Below are positions 1-7,591 of a stretch of DNA of 64,000 nt, in pieces. The notes under the pieces are model-generated. The model did no database searches and was not told the DNA's origin. It saw nothing but the letters and a program-made list of their open reading frames with translations. This DNA is from JAWKWH01 sp963669455 (lineage in GTDB: Bacteria; Pseudomonadota; Alphaproteobacteria; Rhizobiales; Rhizobiaceae). Within the stretch, counting starts at the first letter, position 1. Each line of letters starts with the position of its first letter. Location of the stretch: contig OY770026.1 of the NCBI GenBank assembly GCA_963669455.1, forward strand, positions 3,720,001 to 3,784,000, in the 5' to 3' direction. The translations under genes and the position numbers were made by a program.

Positions 1-1000
1 GCCGGTATGGCCGGTATTGTCCGTGGCGGTTTCGGCTGTTGTCATCGGGCGGATTGTCTATGATCCATCCATCGTCGGCGAATTCGAACTGGGCAGGACG
101 GTGCTGTTCAACTGGCTGTTGCCCGGCTATGCGATCCCGGCGATCTGTGCCGGTTTTTCAGCCTGGCAGTTGAGAAAACTCGCCGATGGCCGCATGCGGC
201 TGGTCCAGGAGGCATTTGCGGCGCTGTTTGCGCTTTTAACGGCAGCTATTCTGGTTCGGCACGCTATGAATGGCGGCGAAATCTACAGCGATACCGTCAG
301 CCTGGCTGAGCAGGCGATCTACACGCTGATCGCGATAGGCGGCGGCGCGGTTCTGGTGGCGCTCGATACGCGCAGCCCGAGCCCAATCTTCCGCATCGGG
401 TCGATGATCATCGGCGGCTTGTCGATGCTGTTCATCGTGGTGTCACATTTCGGTACGCTGAACCCGCTTTTGACCAATGAATCGACCGGCACGATTGTCT
501 TCTTCAACCTGTTGCTGCTCGCCTATTTTCTGCCGGCCGCAGCGATGGGCGGACTGGCGCTTTATGCCCGTCCGAAACGGCCGAAGCCTTATGTTGTCTG
601 CCTCGGCCTGACGGCAGCCGCGCTCGCCTTTGCCTATGTTACCTTGTCGATAAGGCGCCTCCACTGGGGCGAGTTCATCGGTTCGTGGAAGGGTCTCACC
701 GAATGGGAGACCTACACCTATTCGGCAGCATGGCTGGTGCTCGGTGTCGCCATCCTCATCATCGGTATCCGGCTTAAATCGGCGGCTTTGCGGCTCGCGT
801 CTGCGGTGCTCATTGTCATCGCGGTGGCAAAGGTATTTGTGTTTGACACATCGCAGCTGGAAGGCGCACTCAGGGCCCTGTCTTTCATTGGCCTTGGCAT
901 CGCGCTGATCGGGATCGGCGTGTTCTATCAACGCCTGATGATGGCGAACCGGCCAGACCAATCAGTTGGCCCTGCCGCAAGCGAGGCCGCGGAAAGATAG
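1..1000 (+). CDS. DUF2339 family membrane protein, C-terminal part
   Basis: The reading frame is open to the left edge of the window, so the gene starts outside it; about 330 residues are visible. The protein is almost entirely hydrophobic, with roughly nine membrane segments. The C-terminal stretch containing YTYSAAWLVLG, KVFVFDTSQLEG and RALSFIGLG is the typical end of DUF2339 proteins, large polytopic inner-membrane proteins of unknown function, usually 800-900 residues. The gene ends 4 bp from the stop codon of the convergent LacI regulator, leaving no room for an intergenic terminator. The family call is strong; nothing can be said about function. Confidence 0.8.
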   Translation, partial: PVWPVLSVAVSAVVIGRIVYDPSIVGEFELGRTVLFNWLLPGYAIPAICAGFSAWQLRKLADGRMRLVQEAFAALFALLTAAILVRHAMNGGEIYSDTVSLAEQAIYTLIAIGGGAVLVALDTRSPSPIFRIGSMIIGGLSMLFIVVSHFGTLNPLLTNESTGTIVFFNLLLLAYFLPAAAMGGLALYARPKRPKPYVVCLGLTAAALAFAYVTLSIRRLHWGEFIGSWKGLTEWETYTYSAAWLVLGVAILIIGIRLKSAALRLASAVLIVIAVAKVFVFDTSQLEGALRALSFIGLGIALIGIGVFYQRLMMANRPDQSVGPAASEAAER

Positions 1001-1004
1001 ACAC

Positions 1005-2030
1005 TCAATCAGCCGGCGGCCGGTCGAGTGATCCGCGCATCACAAGTTCGGTGTCGAACACTATGGAACGAGGCTTTGCTGCGCCCTTGCGCATTGCCAG
1101 AAGCAGCTTGGCCGCCGCACTGCCCATGCGCCGGTGCGGCACGTGGACGGTGGTGAGTTGCGGTGCCGTCGCACGCGCCAGATCGATATCGTCAAAGCCT
1201 ACAATCGACACCTCGCCTGGGACATCGATGCCCCGGCGAAGCGCTTCGCCAAGGGCGCCTGCCGCCAGAACATCATTGCCGCATATGATTGCGGTGGGAC
1301 GTTTCGAAGCGCCCATCAGCTGCGAAAATGCCGATGCACCGGCATCAAGCGTGTAAGCACATTCGACAAGATCGATATCGGATGCAGCGATGCCGGCGGC
1401 GGCAAGGCATTGAAACGCACCTGCAACACGGTCGGCGGCGCGGTCGTTTCCTTCCCGTTCTGCCGAGATCATCGCGATACGCCGGTGGCCGAACTCAAGC
1501 ACTTTTTCCGTGATATTTGATGCGGCCGCCTGATTGTCAAAGCCGACATGGGTGTTGCCGCTTTGCCGGTCGATACTCCAGGCAAGCACGAAGGGAATGC
1601 CGCGTTCGCGCAGGAACGAATAGGTTTTGGGCGGCCGCTCACGGCCAATGAGCAGCAATCCATCAACCCCCCTGCCCGCCAGTACCCTGATCTGCTCCAA
1701 CTCGCTTGCCGGTTTGTAGTTGGAACTGGACACCAGCAGAGTGACGCCGTCGGTTGCCAGCGTTTCCTGGAATGCCTGTAAGCCACGCGCAAAAATCGCA
1801 TTGTCCATGGTGGGGATAATCGCGCCGACAATATTGGTCCTGTTGGTGGCAAGCGCCTGCGCGCCGAAATTTGGCGCGTAGCCAAGTTCGTTCACTACCT
1901 CGCGCACTTTCAGACGTGTCGCCTCCAAAACCTTTTCAGGCTCATTTAGGCAGCGCGATACCGTTGCCGTCGACACACCCGCCAACCGGGCGACATCATC
2001 GATTGTCGGTGTTTGCGAGGCGTTCTTCAT
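1005..2030 (-). CDS. LacI family transcriptional regulator
   Basis: A 341-residue regulator with an N-terminal helix-turn-helix at about residues 9-28 (IDDVARLAGVSTATVSR) and a periplasmic-binding-protein-like sensor domain (NRTNIVGAIIPT, GVDGLLLIGRE, AIICGNDVLAAGAL, SIVGFDDIDLA). I chose ATG 2030 because the HTH normally begins just after the start; an upstream in-frame start would add 30 residues without family support. It is divergent from the HpsN-type dehydrogenase at 2183, and the 152-bp gap holds two LacI-type palindromes. By position it most likely represses both genes until a metabolite of that dehydrogenase pathway appears. The inducer is unknown. Confidence 0.9.
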   Translation of the reverse strand: MKNASQTPTIDDVARLAGVSTATVSRCLNEPEKVLEATRLKVREVVNELGYAPNFGAQALATNRTNIVGAIIPTMDNAIFARGLQAFQETLATDGVTLLVSSSNYKPASELEQIRVLAGRGVDGLLLIGRERPPKTYSFLRERGIPFVLAWSIDRQSGNTHVGFDNQAAASNITEKVLEFGHRRIAMISAEREGNDRAADRVAGAFQCLAAAGIAASDIDLVECAYTLDAGASAFSQLMGASKRPTAIICGNDVLAAGALGEALRRGIDVPGEVSIVGFDDIDLARATAPQLTTVHVPHRRMGSAAAKLLLAMRKGAAKPRSIVFDTELVMRGSLDRPPAD

Positions 2031-2067
2031 GGTCAGATGGCTTTTGCGGCAGGACAGAAATATGTGA

Positions 2068-2081
2068 TGTAAGCGCTTGCA
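2068..2081. promoter_or_regulatory. LacI-type operator 1 (near-perfect palindrome)
   Basis: TGTAAGCGCTTGCA matches the classic LacI-family half-site arrangement with a central CG. One position breaks the symmetry. It lies in the divergent lacI / dehydrogenase promoter region, and its centre is 22 bp (about two helical turns) from the second palindrome, so two dimers could bind on the same DNA face. Confidence 0.75.
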
Positions 2082-2089
2082 ATGGCTAA

Positions 2090-2103
2090 TGTAAGCGCTT
2101 ACA
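2090..2103. promoter_or_regulatory. LacI-type operator 2 (perfect palindrome)
   Basis: TGTAAGCGCTTACA is a perfect 14-bp palindrome with the AAGCGCTT core typical of LacI-family sites. It is placed to control the divergent regulator gene and the dehydrogenase gene at 2183. Confidence 0.8.
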
Positions 2104-2182
2104 CAGGAGATCACAAGCAAAAAATGACCTTGCAGTCCGGCACAGACAGTTGCCGCAAAGGGCGTTTACAGAGGATCACATC

Positions 2183-3490
2183 ATGCCAGTCGAATATCTG
2201 AAAACCGCAAGCAAAACGTCGACCAGCGATGCCGCTGATGTTCACGATACGGTTCAGGCGATCCTTGATGATATCGAGGCCGGCGGTGATGCGGTCGCAC
2301 TTCGCTACGCTGCCAAATTCGACAAATATGATGGCAATATCGTGCTTTCCCGCGATGAGATCGATGCCGCAGCGGCCGCCGTCCCGCAACAATTGAAGGA
2401 CGACATCCGCTTTGCTCACGACAATGTCCGCCGATTTGCCGAAGCGCAAAGACAGACCATTATCGACACTGAAATCGAAATCGTGCCAGGGCTGATCGCC
2501 GGACAAAAATCGATCCCCTGCCAGACTGCCGGCTGTTACGCGCCTGGCGGACGCTACAGCCATGTCGCGTCAGCATTGATGACCGTGACAACGGCGAAAG
2601 TGGCAGGCTGCAATCACATCACGGCCTGCTCCCCGCCGCGGCCGGGGGCCGGCATCAATCCGGCCATCATCTATACCGCCGACATTTGCGGCGCCGATGC
2701 TATCCTCGCGCTCGGCGGGGTGCAGGGGATTGCGGCGATGGCATTTGGCCTTTTCGGCCAGCCCAAATCGGACATACTGGTCGGGCCCGGCAATCAGTTT
2801 GTCGCCGAAGCCAAAAGAATTCTGTTCGGCCGGGTCGGCATCGACATGTTCGCCGGACCTACCGACAGTCTCATCCTGGCCGATGGTTCGGCCGATCCCT
2901 ATATCGTCGCCTGGGATCTGGTAGGCCAGGCCGAGCATGGCTACAATTCGCCAGTCTGGCTCGTCACCTCTGAGCGCAGCCTTGCTGAAAAGGTGATGGA
3001 GCTGGTTCCTGAGCTGATTGCGACATTGCCTGAGGTCAATGCCGCCAATGCCACCGCCGCATGGCGCGACTATGCGGAAGTGATCCTTTGCAGCGACCGT
3101 GAGGAAATGGCAAAAGTCTCCGACGACACCGCGCCGGAACATCTAACCGTTCAGGCGGCAGATCTCGACTGGTGGCTCAATCGTCTTTGCTGCTATGGCT
3201 CGCTGTTTTTGGGTGAAGAAACGACGGTTGCTTTTGGCGATAAGGCTTCCGGCACCAACCATGTGCTGCCGACCTCGGGTGCTGCAAAATATACCGGCGG
3301 TCTGTCAGTCCACAAATTCATGAAAATGGTGACCTGGCAGCGTGCCACGCGTGAAGGCGCCAAGCCGATAGCCGAAGCAACGGCACGGATATCGCGGCTT
3401 GAGGGTATGGAAGGACATGCACGCACTGCCGATATCCGGCTTGAGAAATATTTTCCAGGCGAGACGTTCGACCTGACCGCAGCCGGTTGA
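2183..3490 (+). CDS. hpsN: HpsN-type sulfopropanediol 3-dehydrogenase (histidinol dehydrogenase family)
   Basis: A 435-residue zinc- and NAD-dependent dehydrogenase of the HisD superfamily. The HisD metal ligands align with Gln249, His252, Asp353 and His412, and the catalytic pair with Glu319-His320 (APEHLTV). The sequence style (GQAEHGYNSP, LGEETTVAFGDK, YTGGLSVHKFMK) is that of HpsN, which oxidises (R)-2,3-dihydroxypropane-1-sulfonate to sulfolactate, rather than biosynthetic HisD. It is not in a his operon, and a LacI regulator with paired operators controls it. ATG 2183 is preceded by GAGGA; a start 33 bp upstream is possible. No sulfolyase or sulfonate transporter lies nearby, so another 1,2-diol substrate cannot be excluded. 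Confidence 0.8.
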   Translation: MPVEYLKTASKTSTSDAADVHDTVQAILDDIEAGGDAVALRYAAKFDKYDGNIVLSRDEIDAAAAAVPQQLKDDIRFAHDNVRRFAEAQRQTIIDTEIEIVPGLIAGQKSIPCQTAGCYAPGGRYSHVASALMTVTTAKVAGCNHITACSPPRPGAGINPAIIYTADICGADAILALGGVQGIAAMAFGLFGQPKSDILVGPGNQFVAEAKRILFGRVGIDMFAGPTDSLILADGSADPYIVAWDLVGQAEHGYNSPVWLVTSERSLAEKVMELVPELIATLPEVNAANATAAWRDYAEVILCSDREEMAKVSDDTAPEHLTVQAADLDWWLNRLCCYGSLFLGEETTVAFGDKASGTNHVLPTSGAAKYTGGLSVHKFMKMVTWQRATREGAKPIAEATARISRLEGMEGHARTADIRLEKYFPGETFDLTAAG

Positions 3491-3510
3491 CCAATGGGTC
3501 AAAGCTGCTC

Positions 3511-3615
3511 TAGAGCATTTTTCGCCCAAATAGAATCACATGTGCGAAAAATGCTTCAATGTTTCCAAGCGGATAAAGGCGTTGTTGCGGGTCAAAGAAA
3601 CCGCAAAACGCCCTA
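3511..3615. repeat. Family A palindromic repeat, copy A1 (full length)
   Basis: A 105-bp element flanked by TA on both sides. Its left half forms an 11-bp stem (GCATTTTTCGC / GCGAAAAATGC) around an 18-nt loop; the right part ends in CCGCAAAACGCCCTA. Copies A2 and A3 share the stem, the loop core AGAATCA and the right end. It lies between the hpsN-like gene and a convergent SDR gene. There is no T-run, so it is not a classical terminator, though the hairpin could protect 3' mRNA ends. Confidence 0.85.
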
Positions 3616-3631
3616 ACCATCGTCCCGATAG

Positions 3632-4408
3632 TCAGATAGCCTCAATACCGCCGTCAACGGCGAGTGTTTGACCCGTCATGAACGAATTGGCTGGATTGCC
3701 GGCAAACATGATAACCTCAACCACCTCGTCTATCTCGGCGAGACGCTTCATCGGCACGCCGCGCACCAGATTGGCGGTGGCAGCCTCCTCGCCATCGGGC
3801 GCAGTACGTAAAATGTCGAGCGCCATGTCGGTGCGCGCAAAAGAAGGGCAGACGGCGTTGATGCGAATTCCCTTGGTTGCATATTCCACGGCCGCCGATT
3901 TGGCCAGCCCGACAACACCGTGCTTGGCGGCGGCATAGACGGAAAGATGAGGCGCGCCTGCCAAACCTGCAATCGAAGCGATATTGACAATGATGCCACG
4001 ACGCCCGGTTTGCCTATACTGTTGTTCCATGACACGAATTTGATGTTTCATGGCATAGAAAACACCTAACAGGTCAATATCAATAATGTGCCGCGCTTCA
4101 TTGGACGGGACCTGGTGCAGCTTGAGGAAGTTCTGGGCAACACCGGCATTGTTTATGGCAATGTCGAGCCCGCCAAATTCCTCCACGGCAAGCAGCGCGA
4201 GTTTCTTTGAAAGCTTTTCGTCGGAAATATCACCGGCAAGGCATGCCGTCTTGGCAGGCAGCCCTGCTGCGAATTCTTGCAATCCGTCCTGGTGGAGATC
4301 AGTCAAAACGAGATTTGCACCGCCCTCGGCGTAACGCTCGGCGGTTTTTTTGCCAAAACCTCCGGTCGCACCCGAAACCAGAACACAAAGTCCTGCAAAC
4401 TGCCCCAT
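3632..4408 (-). CDS. SDR family oxidoreductase
   Basis: A 258-residue short-chain dehydrogenase. Visible are the cofactor loop SGATGGFGKK, the NNAG motif, the YAAAK active site (Tyr/Lys) and the C-terminal AVDGG. Start ATG 4408 is preceded by GAGG at good spacing and lies 7 bp after the stop of the APH-like kinase gene. It is the last gene of a tight four-gene unit (SDR, MaoC, APH-like kinase, SDR) divergent from tetR. In that setting it probably oxidises a 3-hydroxyacyl-CoA, or the parent alcohol of the acid being degraded. The exact substrate cannot be read from sequence. Confidence 0.88.
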   Translation of the reverse strand: MGQFAGLCVLVSGATGGFGKKTAERYAEGGANLVLTDLHQDGLQEFAAGLPAKTACLAGDISDEKLSKKLALLAVEEFGGLDIAINNAGVAQNFLKLHQVPSNEARHIIDIDLLGVFYAMKHQIRVMEQQYRQTGRRGIIVNIASIAGLAGAPHLSVYAAAKHGVVGLAKSAAVEYATKGIRINAVCPSFARTDMALDILRTAPDGEEAATANLVRGVPMKRLAEIDEVVEVIMFAGNPANSFMTGQTLAVDGGIEAI

Positions 4409-4415
4409 GTCTGCC

Positions 4416-5447
4416 TCAACCATTTTCAATCGACCCGGCGGCAAGCTCAGCCATCAACGGAACCGCCCGGCCATATTCATGCGCTTTACCGGGATTGGAC
4501 GCATTCCCGTCAAGTGCGCGCTTATAGACGCCTTGCAAAATCGCAATCAACCGGAAAAAGGAAAAAGCGATGTAGAAGCGCCAGTTTTTAATGCCGCCGA
4601 TGCCCCGTCTCTCGCAGTAACGGTCGACATAGGCCTGTTCGCCTGGGATGCCGAGTGCATTGCGGTCCAAGCCGCCAAGCCCGCGAAAACCTGAACTGTG
4701 TGGAAGGCGCCACTGCATGCATTGATAGGCGATATCTGAAAAGGGATGGCCGAGCGTGGAGAGCTCCCAGTCAAGCACGCCGATTATTTCAGCCCGGTCA
4801 TGGGCAAACATCATATTGTCCAGCCGGTAGTCACCATGAACCAGTGTGACGACCCCATCATCGGGCGGTAATTCCTGTTCCAGCCAGTCGATCAGCTCGT
4901 CCATCTGCCGGATCGTTTCCGTCTCAGACGCCCGGTACTGGCCGGTCCAGCGCGAAAGCTGCCTGGCAAAATAGCTTCCCGGTTTACCGAAATCGGAAAG
5001 CCCGGCCTTTTCAATATCAACGTCATGCAACGCGGCAAGCGTTGCATTCATTGCATCGTAAACCTTGGTGCGCTCTTCATTGGAGGATAATTCCGATAGA
5101 GCAGGATCCCACAGGACGCGGCCGTCCAGATATTCCATCACATAAAACATGCGGCCAATCGGCGAGCCGTTTTCGGCAAGATGCAAGACCTTGGGCACCG
5201 CGACGCCGCTGCCTGCAAGCGCATCTAGAACGCGGAATTCACGGTCAACCTGATGAGCCGATTTCAGCAATTGGCCTGGAGGCTTGGCGCGCAGCACATA
5301 GTGACCGCTGTCGGCGATGATATGGTAGGTCGGGTTGGACTGCCCCTGCCCGAATTTTGAAATCTGGCGAAGCCCGCGAAAGCCGTCAACATTCACCTCC
5401 AGATATGGCGCCAGAACGCTGGCATCCAACTTGTTGGACTCAGTCAT
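4416..5447 (-). CDS. APH-like acyl-CoA kinase (ACAD10/11 N-terminal-domain type)
   Basis: A 343-residue protein of the aminoglycoside-phosphotransferase fold. Key segments are GQGQSNPTYHI, YVLRAKPPG, HQVDREFRV, the catalytic loop LVHGDYRLDNM and the metal-binding VLDWELSTLGHP. These match the kinase domain of animal ACAD10/ACAD11 very closely and recall LvaA of levulinate catabolism, which phosphorylates 4-hydroxyacyl-CoA. It is therefore unlikely to be an antibiotic-resistance enzyme. It overlaps the end of the MaoC gene by 8 bp. ATG 5447 has GGAA upstream at about 9 nt; an ATG at 5456 adds three residues. The separate ACAD-type partner lies across the TetR operator at 7588. Confidence 0.88.
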   Translation of the reverse strand: MTESNKLDASVLAPYLEVNVDGFRGLRQISKFGQGQSNPTYHIIADSGHYVLRAKPPGQLLKSAHQVDREFRVLDALAGSGVAVPKVLHLAENGSPIGRMFYVMEYLDGRVLWDPALSELSSNEERTKVYDAMNATLAALHDVDIEKAGLSDFGKPGSYFARQLSRWTGQYRASETETIRQMDELIDWLEQELPPDDGVVTLVHGDYRLDNMMFAHDRAEIIGVLDWELSTLGHPFSDIAYQCMQWRLPHSSGFRGLGGLDRNALGIPGEQAYVDRYCERRGIGGIKNWRFYIAFSFFRLIAILQGVYKRALDGNASNPGKAHEYGRAVPLMAELAAGSIENG

Positions 5448-5964
5448 CTTGCGCATTTCCGGCGCTGCCGGCGCCTACCGCCTGCTCCATCACCGCAATG
5501 GTGAGCCAGCGCGCGGTAAATGCCGGCTTCACCGACCCTTCTATTTCCATGGTGACATCATAGGCGATCTGCACATAACCAGATGGCCTGATGTTCACGT
5601 CGGCAAGGGTGAACTTTGCCCGAACGCGCGCACCGCTTGGGACAGGTGCGGCAAAGCGGATGGAATCAAACCCGTAATTGATGCCCATCGCCCTGCCCTC
5701 AAGCGGCGGGATCGTTTCATAGGCCAGCGTCGACAACATGGCGAGCGACAGAAACCCGTGGGCGATGGTACCGCCAAAGGGCGTCTCCGCCCTGGCGCGC
5801 TCCGGCTCAACGTGAATGAAGTTGAAATCGTCGGTGACATCGGCGAAGCGGTCGATCATGGCTTGAGTGATTTCACGCCACGGCGAGACGCCTATTTCAC
5901 TGCCGACAGCCTGTTTCAAATCGTCAAGCGTTACCGGTGGCTTTCCGCTTTTGTCTATCGACAT
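5440..5964 (-). CDS. MaoC family (R)-specific enoyl-CoA hydratase
   Basis: A 174-residue single hot-dog-domain protein. The hydratase-2 motif is present as DDFNFIHVEPERA followed by FGGTIAHGFLSL, carrying the catalytic Asp and His. MaoC enzymes hydrate 2-enoyl-CoA to (R)-3-hydroxyacyl-CoA. The gene starts 3 bp after the upstream SDR stop and overlaps the kinase gene, so translation is probably coupled. In this unit it would act after the ACAD/kinase pair generates an enoyl-CoA, with an SDR as the next dehydrogenase. Confidence 0.9.
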   Translation of the reverse strand: MSIDKSGKPPVTLDDLKQAVGSEIGVSPWREITQAMIDRFADVTDDFNFIHVEPERARAETPFGGTIAHGFLSLAMLSTLAYETIPPLEGRAMGINYGFDSIRFAAPVPSGARVRAKFTLADVNIRPSGYVQIAYDVTMEIEGSVKPAFTARWLTIAVMEQAVGAGSAGNAQDD

Positions 5965-5967
5965 GCA

Positions 5968-6783
5968 TCAATCCTCAAACAGCGACATTCCATGCTGGAC
6001 CGATTGGCCTCCATCCAGCGGCAGAATTGCGCCTGTAACATAGGCACCACCTGGACCGCAAAGAAACAGTGTCGCGGCTGCTATATCTTTGGGGGCGCCG
6101 ATCCGGCCCAATGGCACGCGGCTGCCAACGATGTCGGCCTGCTCGTCGGTCGCGGTTGCAAACGCTGTCATGCGGCTTTGAAACGGACCAGGTGCGAAGG
6201 CATTGACGGTGATGCGCCGGCTGGCAAACTCGTTTGCCAATGTTCTGGTCAGGTGATGGACCGCGGCTTTGGAGGCGGTGTAGGAATAAGCGCCTCCTGC
6301 CATTGGCTGGGTTCCCATGACGGACCCGAGATTGATGATGCGGGCCGGATCGGCGTCGCCAGCGGCGGCATCCAGAAGCGGCAATAACTCGCGCGTTAGA
6401 TGAAACAGTCCGGTGACGTTTATGCCAAGCACCTTGGTCCAGGCTTTGTAAGGGAAGGTTTTCAGCGGCTCTCCCCAGGTCACGCCGGCATTGTTGATCA
6501 AGATATGGAGTTTGTCGGTGCGAGAGCCGATTTCCTTTGCCAGCGCGGCGATACCCTCCTCGGAGCTGACATCGCCGGCAAATCCTTCGGCTGACCCCTG
6601 CCCACCGAGCTTATTGAGTTCGCCGGCAACGCTGGCGCAATCTTCTCCCTTGCGCGAGGCGATCAGCACTCTTGCGCCGGCCTGAACGAGACCCGTTGCC
6701 GCCATGCGCCCAATTCCCGTTGCCGCACCCGTCACCAATGCGGTCTTGCCAGCAACACCAAACAGGTCATCCAGATAAGCCAT
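5968..6783 (-). CDS. SDR family oxidoreductase, first gene of the minus-strand acyl-CoA unit
   Basis: A 271-residue short-chain dehydrogenase: TGAATGIG cofactor loop, ILINNAGV, active-site YTASKAAV, C-terminal LPLDGG. Start ATG 6783 gives the usual family N-terminus; longer in-frame starts run into the promoter region. It is divergent from tetR (6923), and the shared region carries a 20-bp palindrome. It probably oxidises a hydroxyacyl-CoA or hydroxy acid in the same pathway as the MaoC hydratase and kinase. Its family also includes FabG-like reductases, so the direction is inferred from context. Confidence 0.88.
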   Translation of the reverse strand: MAYLDDLFGVAGKTALVTGAATGIGRMAATGLVQAGARVLIASRKGEDCASVAGELNKLGGQGSAEGFAGDVSSEEGIAALAKEIGSRTDKLHILINNAGVTWGEPLKTFPYKAWTKVLGINVTGLFHLTRELLPLLDAAAGDADPARIINLGSVMGTQPMAGGAYSYTASKAAVHHLTRTLANEFASRRITVNAFAPGPFQSRMTAFATATDEQADIVGSRVPLGRIGAPKDIAAATLFLCGPGGAYVTGAILPLDGGQSVQHGMSLFED

Positions 6784-6835
6784 TAAATCCCTCCCATTGC
6801 CCGTCACCGCAATTGCGGCAGTCAAGCGCGTTGAC

Positions 6836-6855
6836 AACATACCAAGTAGTATGTT
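6836..6855. promoter_or_regulatory. TetR-type operator between the divergent SDR unit and tetR
   Basis: AACATACCAAGTAGTATGTT is an inverted repeat with 7-bp perfect arms and a 6-bp centre. It overlaps TTGACA at 6831-6836, a good -35 for the plus-strand tetR transcript. Position and symmetry fit autoregulation plus control of the minus-strand operon. Confidence 0.75.
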
Positions 6856-6922
6856 CCTATTTTTGCCGATGTAAAGCGTACGGACCAGAGGTGCTGGCAA
6901 CACCTGACGGTGACCTGAGGAT

Positions 6923-7591
6923 ATGATGGCGACAGGCTTTCATGATGTATCCGACGAGACAATCGATGTTCCGGTTGCCGGCGCCCGGCGTGAAATACTC
7001 GATGCCGCGGCAAGCTGCTTTTTCGAACGCGGCTATTCCGCCACATCAATTGACGACGTCGCCCGGCGACTTGGATCGACCAAGGGAAGAATTTATCACC
7101 ACTATGCTTCGAAGGCGGACCTGTTTGGAGATGTCTTCAAGACCGGCATGGATATGAATTTTCGAGCCATTCTGCCGGAATTTTCTGCCGACTGCCCGAC
7201 GCATGAAAAACTGGCGCGGATGGCGCGAACCCACACCAGACAGATGATCGAAACCAAGCCCTATCAGCGGGCGGTCTGGGAAGGTGTTGAAATGCATATT
7301 CGCAGTGCGGCCAAGCCAGGCCAGCGCTCGACGCTCACGGAACTGCTCGCCTATCGCGACCGCTATAGCGATCTGTTCAAGACAACGCTTAGCGAATGCA
7401 GGGAAAACGGCCTTCTGGATTTTGAAAATCTCAGCATTGCCAATCAGGTGATGTTCGTTGCGCTTAATTCGCCACTGTTTTGGTATTCCCCGGAGCCGGG
7501 CAAACACAGAGCAGAACTCGACAGTGTTATCGATCAAGTCGTAGCCATCGTGATGCGCGGCCTTGGCTACAAAGGAGACCTTACCTCATGA
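6923..7591 (+). CDS. TetR/AcrR family transcriptional regulator
   Basis: A 222-residue regulator with an N-terminal HTH (ILDAAASCFFERGYSATSIDDVA, then KGRIYHHYASKADL) and a C-terminal ligand domain resembling TetR regulators of acyl-CoA catabolism. ATG 6923 follows GAGG; a second ATG is 3 bp downstream. The stop overlaps the ATG of the acyl-CoA dehydrogenase gene (ATGA), so the regulator is co-transcribed with the genes it presumably controls. The 20-bp palindrome at 6836 is the likely operator. The natural ligand is probably an acyl-CoA of the pathway. Confidence 0.92.
   Translation: MMATGFHDVSDETIDVPVAGARREILDAAASCFFERGYSATSIDDVARRLGSTKGRIYHHYASKADLFGDVFKTGMDMNFRAILPEFSADCPTHEKLARMARTHTRQMIETKPYQRAVWEGVEMHIRSAAKPGQRSTLTELLAYRDRYSDLFKTTLSECRENGLLDFENLSIANQVMFVALNSPLFWYSPEPGKHRAELDSVIDQVVAIVMRGLGYKGDLTS

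Noticed and set aside
2183..3490. Biosynthetic histidinol dehydrogenase hisD
   Set aside because: All HisD active-site residues are present, but the surrounding sequence is HpsN-like, the gene is outside any his operon, and it is controlled by a LacI regulator.
3511..3615. Family A hairpins as Rho-independent terminators
   Set aside because: The stems are good but not followed by a T-run in either direction, and copies lie in varied contexts.
4416..5447. Aminoglycoside resistance gene
   Set aside because: The fold is APH-like, but the motifs match the ACAD10/11 kinase domain and the gene sits in an acyl-CoA degradation unit.
5335..6387. A 350-codon plus-strand open frame opposite the MaoC/SDR genes
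   Set aside because: It spans two conserved genes on the other strand and has no motif or start signal.
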